Below are positions 17,171 through 24,294 of a DNA stretch of 64,000 nt, in pieces. Position 1 is the stretch's first letter; the number at the start of each line of letters is the position of its first letter. The notes under the pieces are model-generated. The model did not search any database and was not told the origin of the DNA. It was given only the letters and a program-made list of their open reading frames with translations. Source of the DNA: an uncultured Planctomycetota bacterium. Lineage in GTDB: Bacteria > Planctomycetota > Planctomycetia > Gemmatales > HRBIN36. Where the stretch lies: positions 1 to 64,000 of the forward strand of contig CALFAY010000005.1 of the NCBI GenBank assembly GCA_937944855.1, in the 5' to 3' direction. The translations under genes were made by a program, and so were the position numbers.

Positions 17171-18463
17171 TCACAGGAACTTGGTGACGCCGGGGATGGC
17201 GACCGGCGGAATATCCATTTTGGCTTTGAGATCGTAGGTCGGCGGCGTCAGGTCCTCCTTGGAGTTCATCGCCATCTCCCAGGTGATGACTTGGCCGGTG
17301 TAGGTCGCCATCCGGCCCATGATCGCCATGAGCGTGCTCTTGCACATGTAGTCGCCGTTATTGATCGGATTGCCCGCCCGGATGCTGCCGAAGAGCGCGT
17401 CCTGTTCGTTCTGGTACATGTCCCCCCGCCGTCGGCGAGTGCGGGGAAACTCCCAGTTGTTCTTTCCCCGGATGCGGTATTCCATCGTGGTGCAGGTGCC
17501 CAGACTTCCGAAGATGTGGTCCGACACGTCGGGAGCGGTACCGGGCTGCTGGCGGCACATGCTGAAGCACCGGACCCCGTTGGCGTATTCGTAAACCACG
17601 GCATGATGGTCGTAGATGTGGCCGAAATCGGGAGCGGTCCGTGCCTGCCGGCCACCGACGCCGAAGCAGCGGACGGGGTATTCGTCCTTCATGGCCCAGG
17701 CCATCTTGTCCAGGCTGTGGATGTGCTGCTCGACGTTGTGATCGCCGGACAGCCAAGTAAAGTAGAGCCAGTTGCGAATCTGCCACTCCATGTCGCCCCA
17801 GCCCTTCTGCTCCTTCTCCCTCAGAGAGCGGTGCCACAAGCCGCCGACGTTGTAGGTGCACTGCAACGCGATGATGTCGCCGATCAGGCCCTCGTGGACA
17901 CGGGCCATGGTTTCCTTCATGCCGTCGTCGTAGCGCCAGCACAGACCGGAGACGATGGACAGTTTCTTTTCCTTGGCTTTCTCGCAGGTCGCCAGAACGG
18001 AGCGGACGCCGGGAGCATCCACGGCCACGGGTTTTTCGACAAAGGCATGCTTGCCTTTTTCGACGGCATAGGCGAGTTGGGCCGGGCGGAAATGCGGCGG
18101 TGTCGCCAACAGTACGACATCGACACCGCTGTCGATCAGGTGCTTGTAGCCGTCGAAGCCCGTGAAGCAGTGCTCATCTTTGACCTGGAACTTCTCGCCG
18201 AGGGCGTCCTTGAGATAAACCTTTTTCTCCCGCAGGCGATCCGGGAAGAGATCGGCCAGGGCAGTCAGACGCACTTCCTCGCCGGCGTTGCAGGCTTGCT
18301 CGGCGGCTCCGGTGCCGCGACCGCCGCAACCGATCAGACCCACTTTGATCTCGCCGCTGCCTCCGGCATGGACGGCTGGAACGCTGCCCAACAGGGTTGC
18401 ACCAGCGGTGGCCGCGGAAACCTTCAGGAACTGCCGTCGAGATGCTGTCTTCTTCGTGGACAA
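17171..18463 (-). CDS. Tat-exported Gfo/Idh/MocA family oxidoreductase
   Basis: 430 residues. The twin-arginine signal SRRQFLKVSAATAG starts near residue 8, so the folded protein is probably exported with bound cofactor. The Rossmann motif GLIGCGGRGTGA and the dinucleotide-domain signature FVEKPVAVD are present. Family members interconvert or oxidise sugars and glycosides using NAD(P). The long C-terminal extension with 'GDMEWQIRNWLYFTWLSGDH' is common in planctomycete versions. It is the probable first gene of a pair with psuG, 6 bases downstream. Confidence 0.9.
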   Translation of the reverse strand: MSTKKTASRRQFLKVSAATAGATLLGSVPAVHAGGSGEIKVGLIGCGGRGTGAAEQACNAGEEVRLTALADLFPDRLREKKVYLKDALGEKFQVKDEHCFTGFDGYKHLIDSGVDVVLLATPPHFRPAQLAYAVEKGKHAFVEKPVAVDAPGVRSVLATCEKAKEKKLSIVSGLCWRYDDGMKETMARVHEGLIGDIIALQCTYNVGGLWHRSLREKEQKGWGDMEWQIRNWLYFTWLSGDHNVEQHIHSLDKMAWAMKDEYPVRCFGVGGRQARTAPDFGHIYDHHAVVYEYANGVRCFSMCRQQPGTAPDVSDHIFGSLGTCTTMEYRIRGKNNWEFPRTRRRRGDMYQNEQDALFGSIRAGNPINNGDYMCKSTLMAIMGRMATYTGQVITWEMAMNSKEDLTPPTYDLKAKMDIPPVAIPGVTKFL

Positions 18464-18585
18464 GGTTGGACCCTTTCGTGCAAGAGAACCGTCGGGCGGG
18501 AAACCGGGCAGGATGTCTTTGATGACATCTTACCTACGCGGGGCACCGATTACCAGAGTCCGGCGGAGAGGGGCTGACTGCCTTG

Positions 18586-19608
18586 TCAAGGCATCGGCTT
18601 CACCGGATCGGGCACGTCCCGATAGTGGGCGTGGCATCGCTTGCAGCCTTCCTGGAGTCGAACGAAAGCGGCCTCGACAGCCGGCGGATCGGTCGGCATC
18701 GCTTCCAGTAACTCCATCAATCGCCTGGCCTGTTGGACCTCTTCTTCGAGCCACTGCCGCAGTTGGGCGGGGTGGTCTTGCAGTTCCGGCAGGCGAAGGG
18801 TTTCCTGGTAAGTTTCCAGGAGTTGCAGGGCCTCATGACGGGGCACGACGTCGGGATGTTCCGGCGGCGTCTTCCAACCCGCTTTGCGGCAGGCTTGCAA
18901 ATGATGCCAATGGGTGTCCACCTTGACCATCGCTTCCACGAAGGCCGGGACCGGCGTGATTTCGGGAAACTCCGGGACAGGACCGGACAAGACCTCGTCC
19001 GGCAGGGAGTCCGCGTTTCGCACAGCCTCGTACAAGCCGACGTAACGCGGGTCGGTACCGGCCTTCTTCAACAGGGCCAAGGCCTGTTCCGCCCGGCAAG
19101 AACGGTCCAGAGACCGCCAAGCGACCGCGGCTGCCGTCGGGCCTCGATGCCTGCCGTGATGACAATGCAAGTAAATCGGGCCGGGAAGGTGGTGCACGGC
19201 CAGAGCGATTCTTCTGCTCTGTTCGCCGGGTATGCCGTCGTAGCCGACCGGTAAGTGGACGTAACGCATTCCATATCTGCGGGCCAACTCAAGGTTCGGT
19301 CGGGCCCCGTCGACGCTGATGATGGTGCGGATGCCCAATTCCTTCAGACTCTGAAAGGCTTCCTCCGCCTCCGGACCGCTGCCGCTCCAGAGCTTCTCCG
19401 TGACCCGGATGACGTTGTGCAAGCCCGGCAATTCAAGCGGTTTCGAGGCATCCACAGACTGCGCTGGAGCATCTGCTTCAGGAGAGGCAGCGCTCTGCGA
19501 GGTCTTTTGCTGCTTTTGCGATGCAACCTGCCCACAACCGATAGTGGCAGCACACACGCAAAATATGCTTATCAGAGCGACCGAGGCATAGATGAGACGC
19601 GATCTCAC
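18586..19608 (-). CDS. Lipoprotein: dual-specificity phosphatase joined to cytochrome c'-like domain
   Basis: 340 residues. A lipobox IGCGQ puts Cys25 as the lipidated residue. Residues about 60-200 follow the DSP-type tyrosine phosphatase pattern: RVTEKLWSGSGPE, ELGIRTIISVDG and the catalytic HCX5R loop HCHHGRHR. The C-terminal third is helical and ends in CKRCHAHYRD, which is the heme-attachment motif of four-helix cytochrome c' proteins. So one polypeptide seems to join a phosphatase loop to a covalent heme site outside the cytoplasm. Family membership is read from motifs; the joint function is unknown. Confidence 0.75.
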   Translation of the reverse strand: MRSRLIYASVALISIFCVCAATIGCGQVASQKQQKTSQSAASPEADAPAQSVDASKPLELPGLHNVIRVTEKLWSGSGPEAEEAFQSLKELGIRTIISVDGARPNLELARRYGMRYVHLPVGYDGIPGEQSRRIALAVHHLPGPIYLHCHHGRHRGPTAAAVAWRSLDRSCRAEQALALLKKAGTDPRYVGLYEAVRNADSLPDEVLSGPVPEFPEITPVPAFVEAMVKVDTHWHHLQACRKAGWKTPPEHPDVVPRHEALQLLETYQETLRLPELQDHPAQLRQWLEEEVQQARRLMELLEAMPTDPPAVEAAFVRLQEGCKRCHAHYRDVPDPVKPMP

Positions 19609-20135
19609 CGTCGCTCTCCCCGTGGCCCTTCCCAGTCTCAGGCCCTTATCCTACGGAGATACCCGCAAGAATCGCGTGACCTGCAACAGGCGGCAAAGAT
19701 CGAAGCAGATTTGGTGCGGTCGGTTTGCCTCGGAGCGGAGCATGATCTAGAGTTGAATCGCAACGATATTGCCAGTGTTGGTGGCATTATCGGGGGCAAG
19801 CCTCGACGTCTTGCCTGGGTCACAACGCCTTTCATCCTCGAAAGGGCAAACCCGTCGTGAGGCGGGGACGCAAAGCCATCGGGCCTTGGCGGCGGAGCAA
19901 TATCGGCCTGCGTGGTCGGGCCACGTGCGGCGATTGCTTAACGGAGCTAAGGCGGCTGGGCTGCCGAAGGGGTGGACCGGCGAAGAGCCCGTCCGTCCCC
20001 GAGCGCCGATCCCTGTTCTTTCGTCCGGCGCTTGCTCGACCCAGGAGCCGATCCGACCGGCCACGTCAAGGCTTGCCCTGCATTTTTGACAAGGATGCTG
20101 TTCGGCAGCTGGTGGCATGTCCGACTTGACCAGCT
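19609..20135. other. 527-base region without supported genes, holding a GEMM riboswitch
   Basis: No reading frame here looks coding. The clear content is the plus-strand class I cyclic-di-GMP riboswitch (see separate entry) and a GC-rich hairpin just after it (about 19969-20000). The left part should hold the promoter of the minus-strand phosphatase-cytochrome gene. About 160 bases between the riboswitch and the Spy-like gene have no recognisable content. Confidence 0.6.
19836..19972 (+). ncRNA. Class I cyclic-di-GMP (GEMM-I) riboswitch
   Basis: The plus strand carries the full set of GEMM-I landmarks. AGGGCAAACC is at 19843-19852. It is followed by a hairpin CCGUC-GUGA-GGCGG with a GNRA tetraloop, then GGGACGCAAAGCC. 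The 3' side is GGCGGCUGGGCUGCCGAA (about 19951-19968). The G at the position that reads the ligand's first guanine (the middle G of AGGGC) and the intercalating A of GCAAAGCC are present. That G favours cyclic-di-GMP over cGAMP. The second arm is longer than usual. A hairpin at 19969-20000 could serve as the expression platform but lacks a T-run. Confidence 0.88.
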
Positions 20136-20519
20136 TCACGGCTTGCCGTCGCCGCCCTTGCCCTCCGCTCCGCCGTCCACGATGCCGCCCTTTTCCCTCA
20201 GAATTTCCCGCAAACGGGCACGCTGGGCATCGGTCAGGACTTTCTCGATGGCTTGCCTCTCTTCGGCCTTGAGCTTTTTGATCTGGGCCTCCAAGGCGGC
20301 AATCTTGGCATCGTAATCGTTTTGAATACGGTAGATCTGCTGCTTTTGCTCCTCGGTCAACCCCAGGAGCCGAAAATTGGGCGGCAAGGTGCCACGCAGC
20401 TTAGCCTGCGGCTTCGGTTCGTCCTGCCCGCGGGACATGACGGGACCCAGGACGAAAATCAGCCAGCCTGCCAGAAGTAAGGAAAAGGCCCACACAACGG
20501 TTGAGGTCGGACGACGCAT
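20136..20519 (-). CDS. Spy/CpxP-like exported helical protein
   Basis: 127 residues. A signal or anchor segment (VVWAFSLLLAGWLIFVLGPV) is followed by a charged helical hairpin: LGLTEEQKQQIYRIQNDYDAKIAALEAQIKKL, then LTDAQRARLREIL. The repeated 'LT..Q' pattern resembles LTXXQ-motif periplasmic chaperone-like proteins. ATG 20519 is chosen because GGAGG lies upstream and the signal starts there. It may act as a periplasmic stress or metal sensor, but this is inference. It lies antisense to any long transcript from the GEMM riboswitch. Confidence 0.7.
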   Translation of the reverse strand: MRRPTSTVVWAFSLLLAGWLIFVLGPVMSRGQDEPKPQAKLRGTLPPNFRLLGLTEEQKQQIYRIQNDYDAKIAALEAQIKKLKAEERQAIEKVLTDAQRARLREILREKGGIVDGGAEGKGGDGKP

Positions 20520-20716
20520 GGCAAGTGCCTCCGGTAAGTGCGGCAGTGGTGGTGACTGAACAAGGAGATTGATCTGAAACCGTTTCAGACCGAACTTGCT
20601 CTCCCTCAAGCCACCCATCAGGCTTGATAATCTGCTAACAATTGCCATCAGGCAACTAAAAAATCCTGGGCTTTGCAAAATTTGCATTATGACAAATACA
20701 CCGCTGCTTTACTTTA

Positions 20717-20810
20717 TCGTGGTGCTTCGCTAGTCTGCCTGGACAGACGCTTGGCATCACAGACAGCAGACTGTCCAGCGATGCCGAAGAAGCGAAGACG
20801 AATACCACGG
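20717..20810 (+). repeat. Nested and interleaved inverted repeats before the aldolase gene
   Basis: An outer helix forms from CGTGGT (20718-20723) with ACCACG (20804-20809) and CTTCGCT (20725-20731) with AGCGAAG (20791-20797). Inside, CTGGACAG (20739-20746) matches CTGTCCAG (20771-20778), and GGCATC (20753-20758) matches GATGCC (20780-20785). The order A-B-A'-B' makes these either a pseudoknot or mutually exclusive. AGTCTG (20732-20737) can also pair with CAGACT (20767-20772). The element ends 12 bases before the ATG of the aldolase gene, where no Shine-Dalgarno sequence is visible. Confidence 0.75.
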
Positions 20811-20821
20811 ACTACGCTCCC

Positions 20822-21478
20822 ATGCGAACCTTGCAACGCATTCTGGACGGCGGCATCGTGGCCATCGTCCGTTCGGCCGACAGCAGCCGTCTGGTGGAAG
20901 CGGCTCAGGCGCTGGCAGCTGGTGGCGTGACCGCGTTGGAGATTACCTTGACGGTGCCAAACGCTCTGGAGGTGATCCGGGCCGTTCGCAAGACGCTTGA
21001 CGAGACCGTGATCCTTGGAGCCGGTACGGTGCTCGATGCCGAGACCGCCCGCGGAGCCATCCTGGCTGGTGCGGAGTTCATCGTCTCGCCGGTCTTCAAG
21101 CCATCGGTCATCCGCCTGTGTCGCCGGTATGACAAGCCCGTGATGCCCGGAGCCTTCACCCCGACGGAGATCCTTACAGCCTGGGAAGCGGGAGCGGACG
21201 TGGTCAAGGTCTTTCCCGCCGACGTGGGCGGACCAGCTTATTTGAAGGCGATCCGTGCTCCGCTGCCTCAGGTGCGGCTGATGCCGACCGGCGGGGTCGA
21301 TCTTGAAACCGCCGCGGATTTTCTGAAGGCTGGAGCCTGCTGCCTCGGCGTCGGCAGTCAGCTGGTCGAAGGCAAAGCGTTGGCTCAGGGCGATTTCGAC
21401 CGCATCCGCGATCTGGCCCGCAGGTTCGTCGCGGTCGTCCGCCAGACCCGTGCCGAGTTGGAAAAAAGCGCATCGTAA
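20822..21478 (+). CDS. eda: KDPG/KHG aldolase
   Basis: 218 residues of the bifunctional 2-keto-3-deoxy-6-phosphogluconate / 4-hydroxy-2-oxoglutarate aldolase family, which splits KDPG to pyruvate and glyceraldehyde 3-phosphate. Seen are GGVTALEITLTVPNALE (catalytic glutamate), VILGAGTVLDAE, FIVSPVFKPSV, the Schiff-base lysine in DVVKVFPADVGG, and MPTGGVDLETA phosphate binding. There is no ribosome site upstream; instead a structured inverted-repeat element ends 12 bases before ATG. A sugar kinase follows 37 bases downstream. Confidence 0.93.
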   Translation: MRTLQRILDGGIVAIVRSADSSRLVEAAQALAAGGVTALEITLTVPNALEVIRAVRKTLDETVILGAGTVLDAETARGAILAGAEFIVSPVFKPSVIRLCRRYDKPVMPGAFTPTEILTAWEAGADVVKVFPADVGGPAYLKAIRAPLPQVRLMPTGGVDLETAADFLKAGACCLGVGSQLVEGKALAQGDFDRIRDLARRFVAVVRQTRAELEKSAS

Positions 21479-21515
21479 ACTCATTCGTCCTTGGGGCACC
21501 TTGAGCGACATATCC

Positions 21516-22505
21516 ATGACCTGCACCGTCGTCACCTTTGGCGAAGCCATGATCCGTCTCAGTCCGCCGAACTTTGAGCGGATCGAGCAGGCCAGGTCAT
21601 TGGACGTCCGCGTCGGCGGTGCGGAGCTGAACACCGCCGTGGCCCTGGCTCGGTTGGGTCGGTCGTCGGCTTGGGTGTCCCGTCTGCCGCACAACGCTTT
21701 GGGACGGCTGATCGTCAATCAAGCCCGACAGGCCGGCGTCCACGTGGAGCATGTGCTGTGGAGCGAAGGAGACCGTCTGGGCCTGTATTTCCTGGAATTC
21801 GGGGCAGCCCCGCGCGCCTCCGGGGTGCTGTACGATCGCAAAGGCTCGGCCATCGCCGGGATCCGGCCCGGCATGGTGGACTGGTCCCGGGTCTTCCACG
21901 GTGTCCGCTGGTTTCACGTCACGGGCATCACCCCGGCCCTCAGCTCCTCCGCCGCTGAAGCGACACGAGAGGCCGTCCAAACGGCTCGTCAAAAGGGGTT
22001 ACGGATCAGCCTCGATCTCAACTACCGAGCCAGGCTCTGGAGTCCGGAGGAGGCCCATCGCTGCCTCCATGAGTTGACGACCCTGTGCGACGTGCTCATC
22101 ACCACGGAGGAAGATGCGGAGAAAGTTCTCCGCATCTCAGGAGGGGATCACGAAGCGACGGCCCGGAAATTAGCCGAGGCGTATCCCAATCTGCACGTGG
22201 TCGCCGTCACCATCCGGGAAAATCCCCTGGTGTGGCGGAATTCGTGGACAGCTTTGGCCTGTTCCCGGGGCATGACGTACCGCACAAGGACCTACGAGGT
22301 CGAGATCGTGGACCGCCTCGGTGCCGGAGACTGCTTCGCCGCCGGGCTGATCCACGGCTTGCTTGACGACGACGTGCAGTCCGGCTTGGATTTCGGTGTG
22401 GCCGCATCGGCCCTCAAGCATTCCATCCCCGGCGACTTCGCCTGGATCACGCGGGAAGAGGTCGAGAACCTGCTCCGTGGCGGCGGCTTGCGGATCAGTC
22501 GGTGA
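21516..22505 (+). CDS. kdgK: PfkB-family sugar kinase, probable 2-keto-3-deoxygluconate kinase
   Basis: 329 residues. The N-terminus VVTFGEAMIRLSPP and GGAELNTAVALARLG match the KDG-kinase branch of the PfkB family. The anion-hole and catalytic motif appears as DRLGAGDCFAAGLIHGLL. The reaction would phosphorylate 2-keto-3-deoxygluconate to KDPG, the substrate of the aldolase just upstream, so the pair form a coherent two-step path. ATG 21516 is favoured since homology begins there. The in-frame extension to 21450 overlaps the aldolase gene and is unlikely. Confidence 0.88.
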   Translation: MTCTVVTFGEAMIRLSPPNFERIEQARSLDVRVGGAELNTAVALARLGRSSAWVSRLPHNALGRLIVNQARQAGVHVEHVLWSEGDRLGLYFLEFGAAPRASGVLYDRKGSAIAGIRPGMVDWSRVFHGVRWFHVTGITPALSSSAAEATREAVQTARQKGLRISLDLNYRARLWSPEEAHRCLHELTTLCDVLITTEEDAEKVLRISGGDHEATARKLAEAYPNLHVVAVTIRENPLVWRNSWTALACSRGMTYRTRTYEVEIVDRLGAGDCFAAGLIHGLLDDDVQSGLDFGVAASALKHSIPGDFAWITREEVENLLRGGGLRISR

Positions 22506-22538
22506 CACAGGGATGTCAATCTTTGACTTTCGATGCAA

Positions 22539-24248
22539 TCATGCCGTCGGCTGAGTAGCGCGGAGAAAGTCGAAGTCGCAACCCTGATCGGCTTGAAGAA
22601 CGTGCTTCTCGAAGAGCCAACCGTAACCGCGGCGATAATGCGGCGTGGGCGGCTGCCAGGCCGAGCGTCGGCGGGTCAGTTCCGCCTCGTCCACGAGCAG
22701 ATCGAGTCGCCGGTTCGGCACGTCCAGTCTGATCCAGTCGCCGGTTCGGACCAGGGCCAACGGGCCTCCTGCCGCGGCCTCGGGACAGACGTGGACGATG
22801 ACCGTGCCGAAGGCCGTCCCGCTCATCCGGGCGTCGCTAATGCGGACCATGTCCCGCACTCCCTGCCGGAGCAAGCGGGTTGGCAAGGGGAGGAATCCGG
22901 TTTCCGGCATCCCCGGAGCCCCCAGCGGCCCGCCGTTTTGCATGACCAGAATGTCGTTCGGCTCGATGTTCAAATCTGGATCGTCGATGCGTCGGTGGAG
23001 GTCGTCCGCACTGGAAAACACCACTGCCCTTCCACGGTGCTTGAGCAGATGCGGCGAAGCAGCGGCGGTCTTGAGGATCGCTCCTCGCGGGCACAGGCTG
23101 CCCCGCAGGACGGCTAATCCGCCTTCCGAGCACAGCGGCTCCTCGAGCGAACGAATGATCTCCGCGTCGTATCTGTCGGCCTTGGCGATGTTCTCTCCCA
23201 GGGTTCGGCCGGTCACGGTCAGCGTGTCGAGATGCAGCAGCGGAGCCAGTTCCCGCAACAGAGCGGAAAGGCCGCCAGCGTAGTAAAAATCCTCCATCAA
23301 GTGCCGACCGACGGGTTTGAGATCGAGCAAGACCGGCGTGGTTCGGGCCAGTTCGTCGAAGCGGTCGAGCGGCAGGTCGAGGCCGAGCCGGCCGGCCACC
23401 GCGATCAGATGAATGACCGCGTTGGTCGAACCGCCGAGGGCGTGCAGCACGCAGATGGCGTTGTCGAACGCGGGCCTGGTCAGGATGCGGGACGGGCGGA
23501 TGTCCTGCACGGCCAACTCGACGATCTGGCGACCGGCCTCTTCGGCCAATTGCAGCCGCCGGGAATCGACGGCAGGAATGGCTGCGGAATGGGGCAAGGC
23601 CATGCCCAGCGCCTCGGTCAGACAGGCCATTGTCGAAGCGGTGCCCATGACCATGCAATGTCCCGGACTGCGGATGATGGCCCCTTGCAAGTCGTGCCAA
23701 TCGTCGGCGGTGATTCGGCCGGCCAGAAGCTCCATCTGGTAACGGCGGCAGTCGGTGCAGGAGCCGAGCGTCTCGCCCCGCCAATGAGCACTCAGTTGCG
23801 GACCGCCGGTCAGGATGATTGCGGGCACGTCGGCACTGGCAGCCCCCATGAGCATCGCCGGGGTGGTCTTGTCGCAGCCGCACAATAGAACCACGCCGTC
23901 GAGGGGATTGGCCCGGATCGTTTCCTCCACGTCCATGCTCATCAGGTTGCGAAAAAGCATGGTCGTGGGCCTTATGTTGAACTCGCCCAGCGAGAGGACC
24001 GGAAACTCCAACGGGCAGCCGCCGGCCTGCCAGACGCCCCGCTTGACCGCATCGGCCAGTTGTCGCAGATGGGCGTTGCAGTGCGTCAGTTCGCTCCAGG
24101 AATTGCCGATGCCGATGATCGGTTTGCCTTCGTAAGCTGCCTCGGTCAGCCCCTCGGAGCGCAGAGCCGCTCGACGCAGCCAGCCGTACAGTTCTGGCGA
24201 ATCGAACCATGCTCGGCTTCGCAAAGTGCGCCTCATGGCCTTCCACAC
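22539..24248 (-). CDS. IlvD/Edd family sugar-acid dehydratase
   Basis: 569 residues of the dihydroxy-acid dehydratase family, Fe-S enzymes that dehydrate sugar acids to 2-keto-3-deoxy acids. Fe-S and metal regions visible are LLCGCDKTTPAML, GSCTDCRRYQ and SPGHCMVMGTASTMACL. C-terminal RISDARMSGTAFG also fits. The cysteine-rich GSCTDC segment resembles sugar-acid (aldonate) dehydratases more than IlvD or Edd. Placement beside the kinase and aldolase suggests aldonate to KDG to KDPG to pyruvate plus triose phosphate. It converges with kdgK with a 33-base gap. ATG at 24236 is an alternative start. Confidence 0.87.
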   Translation of the reverse strand: MWKAMRRTLRSRAWFDSPELYGWLRRAALRSEGLTEAAYEGKPIIGIGNSWSELTHCNAHLRQLADAVKRGVWQAGGCPLEFPVLSLGEFNIRPTTMLFRNLMSMDVEETIRANPLDGVVLLCGCDKTTPAMLMGAASADVPAIILTGGPQLSAHWRGETLGSCTDCRRYQMELLAGRITADDWHDLQGAIIRSPGHCMVMGTASTMACLTEALGMALPHSAAIPAVDSRRLQLAEEAGRQIVELAVQDIRPSRILTRPAFDNAICVLHALGGSTNAVIHLIAVAGRLGLDLPLDRFDELARTTPVLLDLKPVGRHLMEDFYYAGGLSALLRELAPLLHLDTLTVTGRTLGENIAKADRYDAEIIRSLEEPLCSEGGLAVLRGSLCPRGAILKTAAASPHLLKHRGRAVVFSSADDLHRRIDDPDLNIEPNDILVMQNGGPLGAPGMPETGFLPLPTRLLRQGVRDMVRISDARMSGTAFGTVIVHVCPEAAAGGPLALVRTGDWIRLDVPNRRLDLLVDEAELTRRRSAWQPPTPHYRRGYGWLFEKHVLQADQGCDFDFLRATQPTA

Positions 24249-24294
24249 ATGCTCGGGAACTTCGTGGCCTCCGCGGTGCCAGAGATCTCCACCG

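Noticed and set aside
17003-18577. A 524-codon frame antisense to psuG and the Gfo/Idh/MocA gene
   Set aside because: Both opposite-strand genes have strong family motifs; the long antisense frame is explained by GC bias at third positions.
19747-20139. Minus-strand frame of 130 codons over the riboswitch
   Set aside because: It overlaps the conserved RNA, has no recognisable domain, and its composition reflects the structured RNA.
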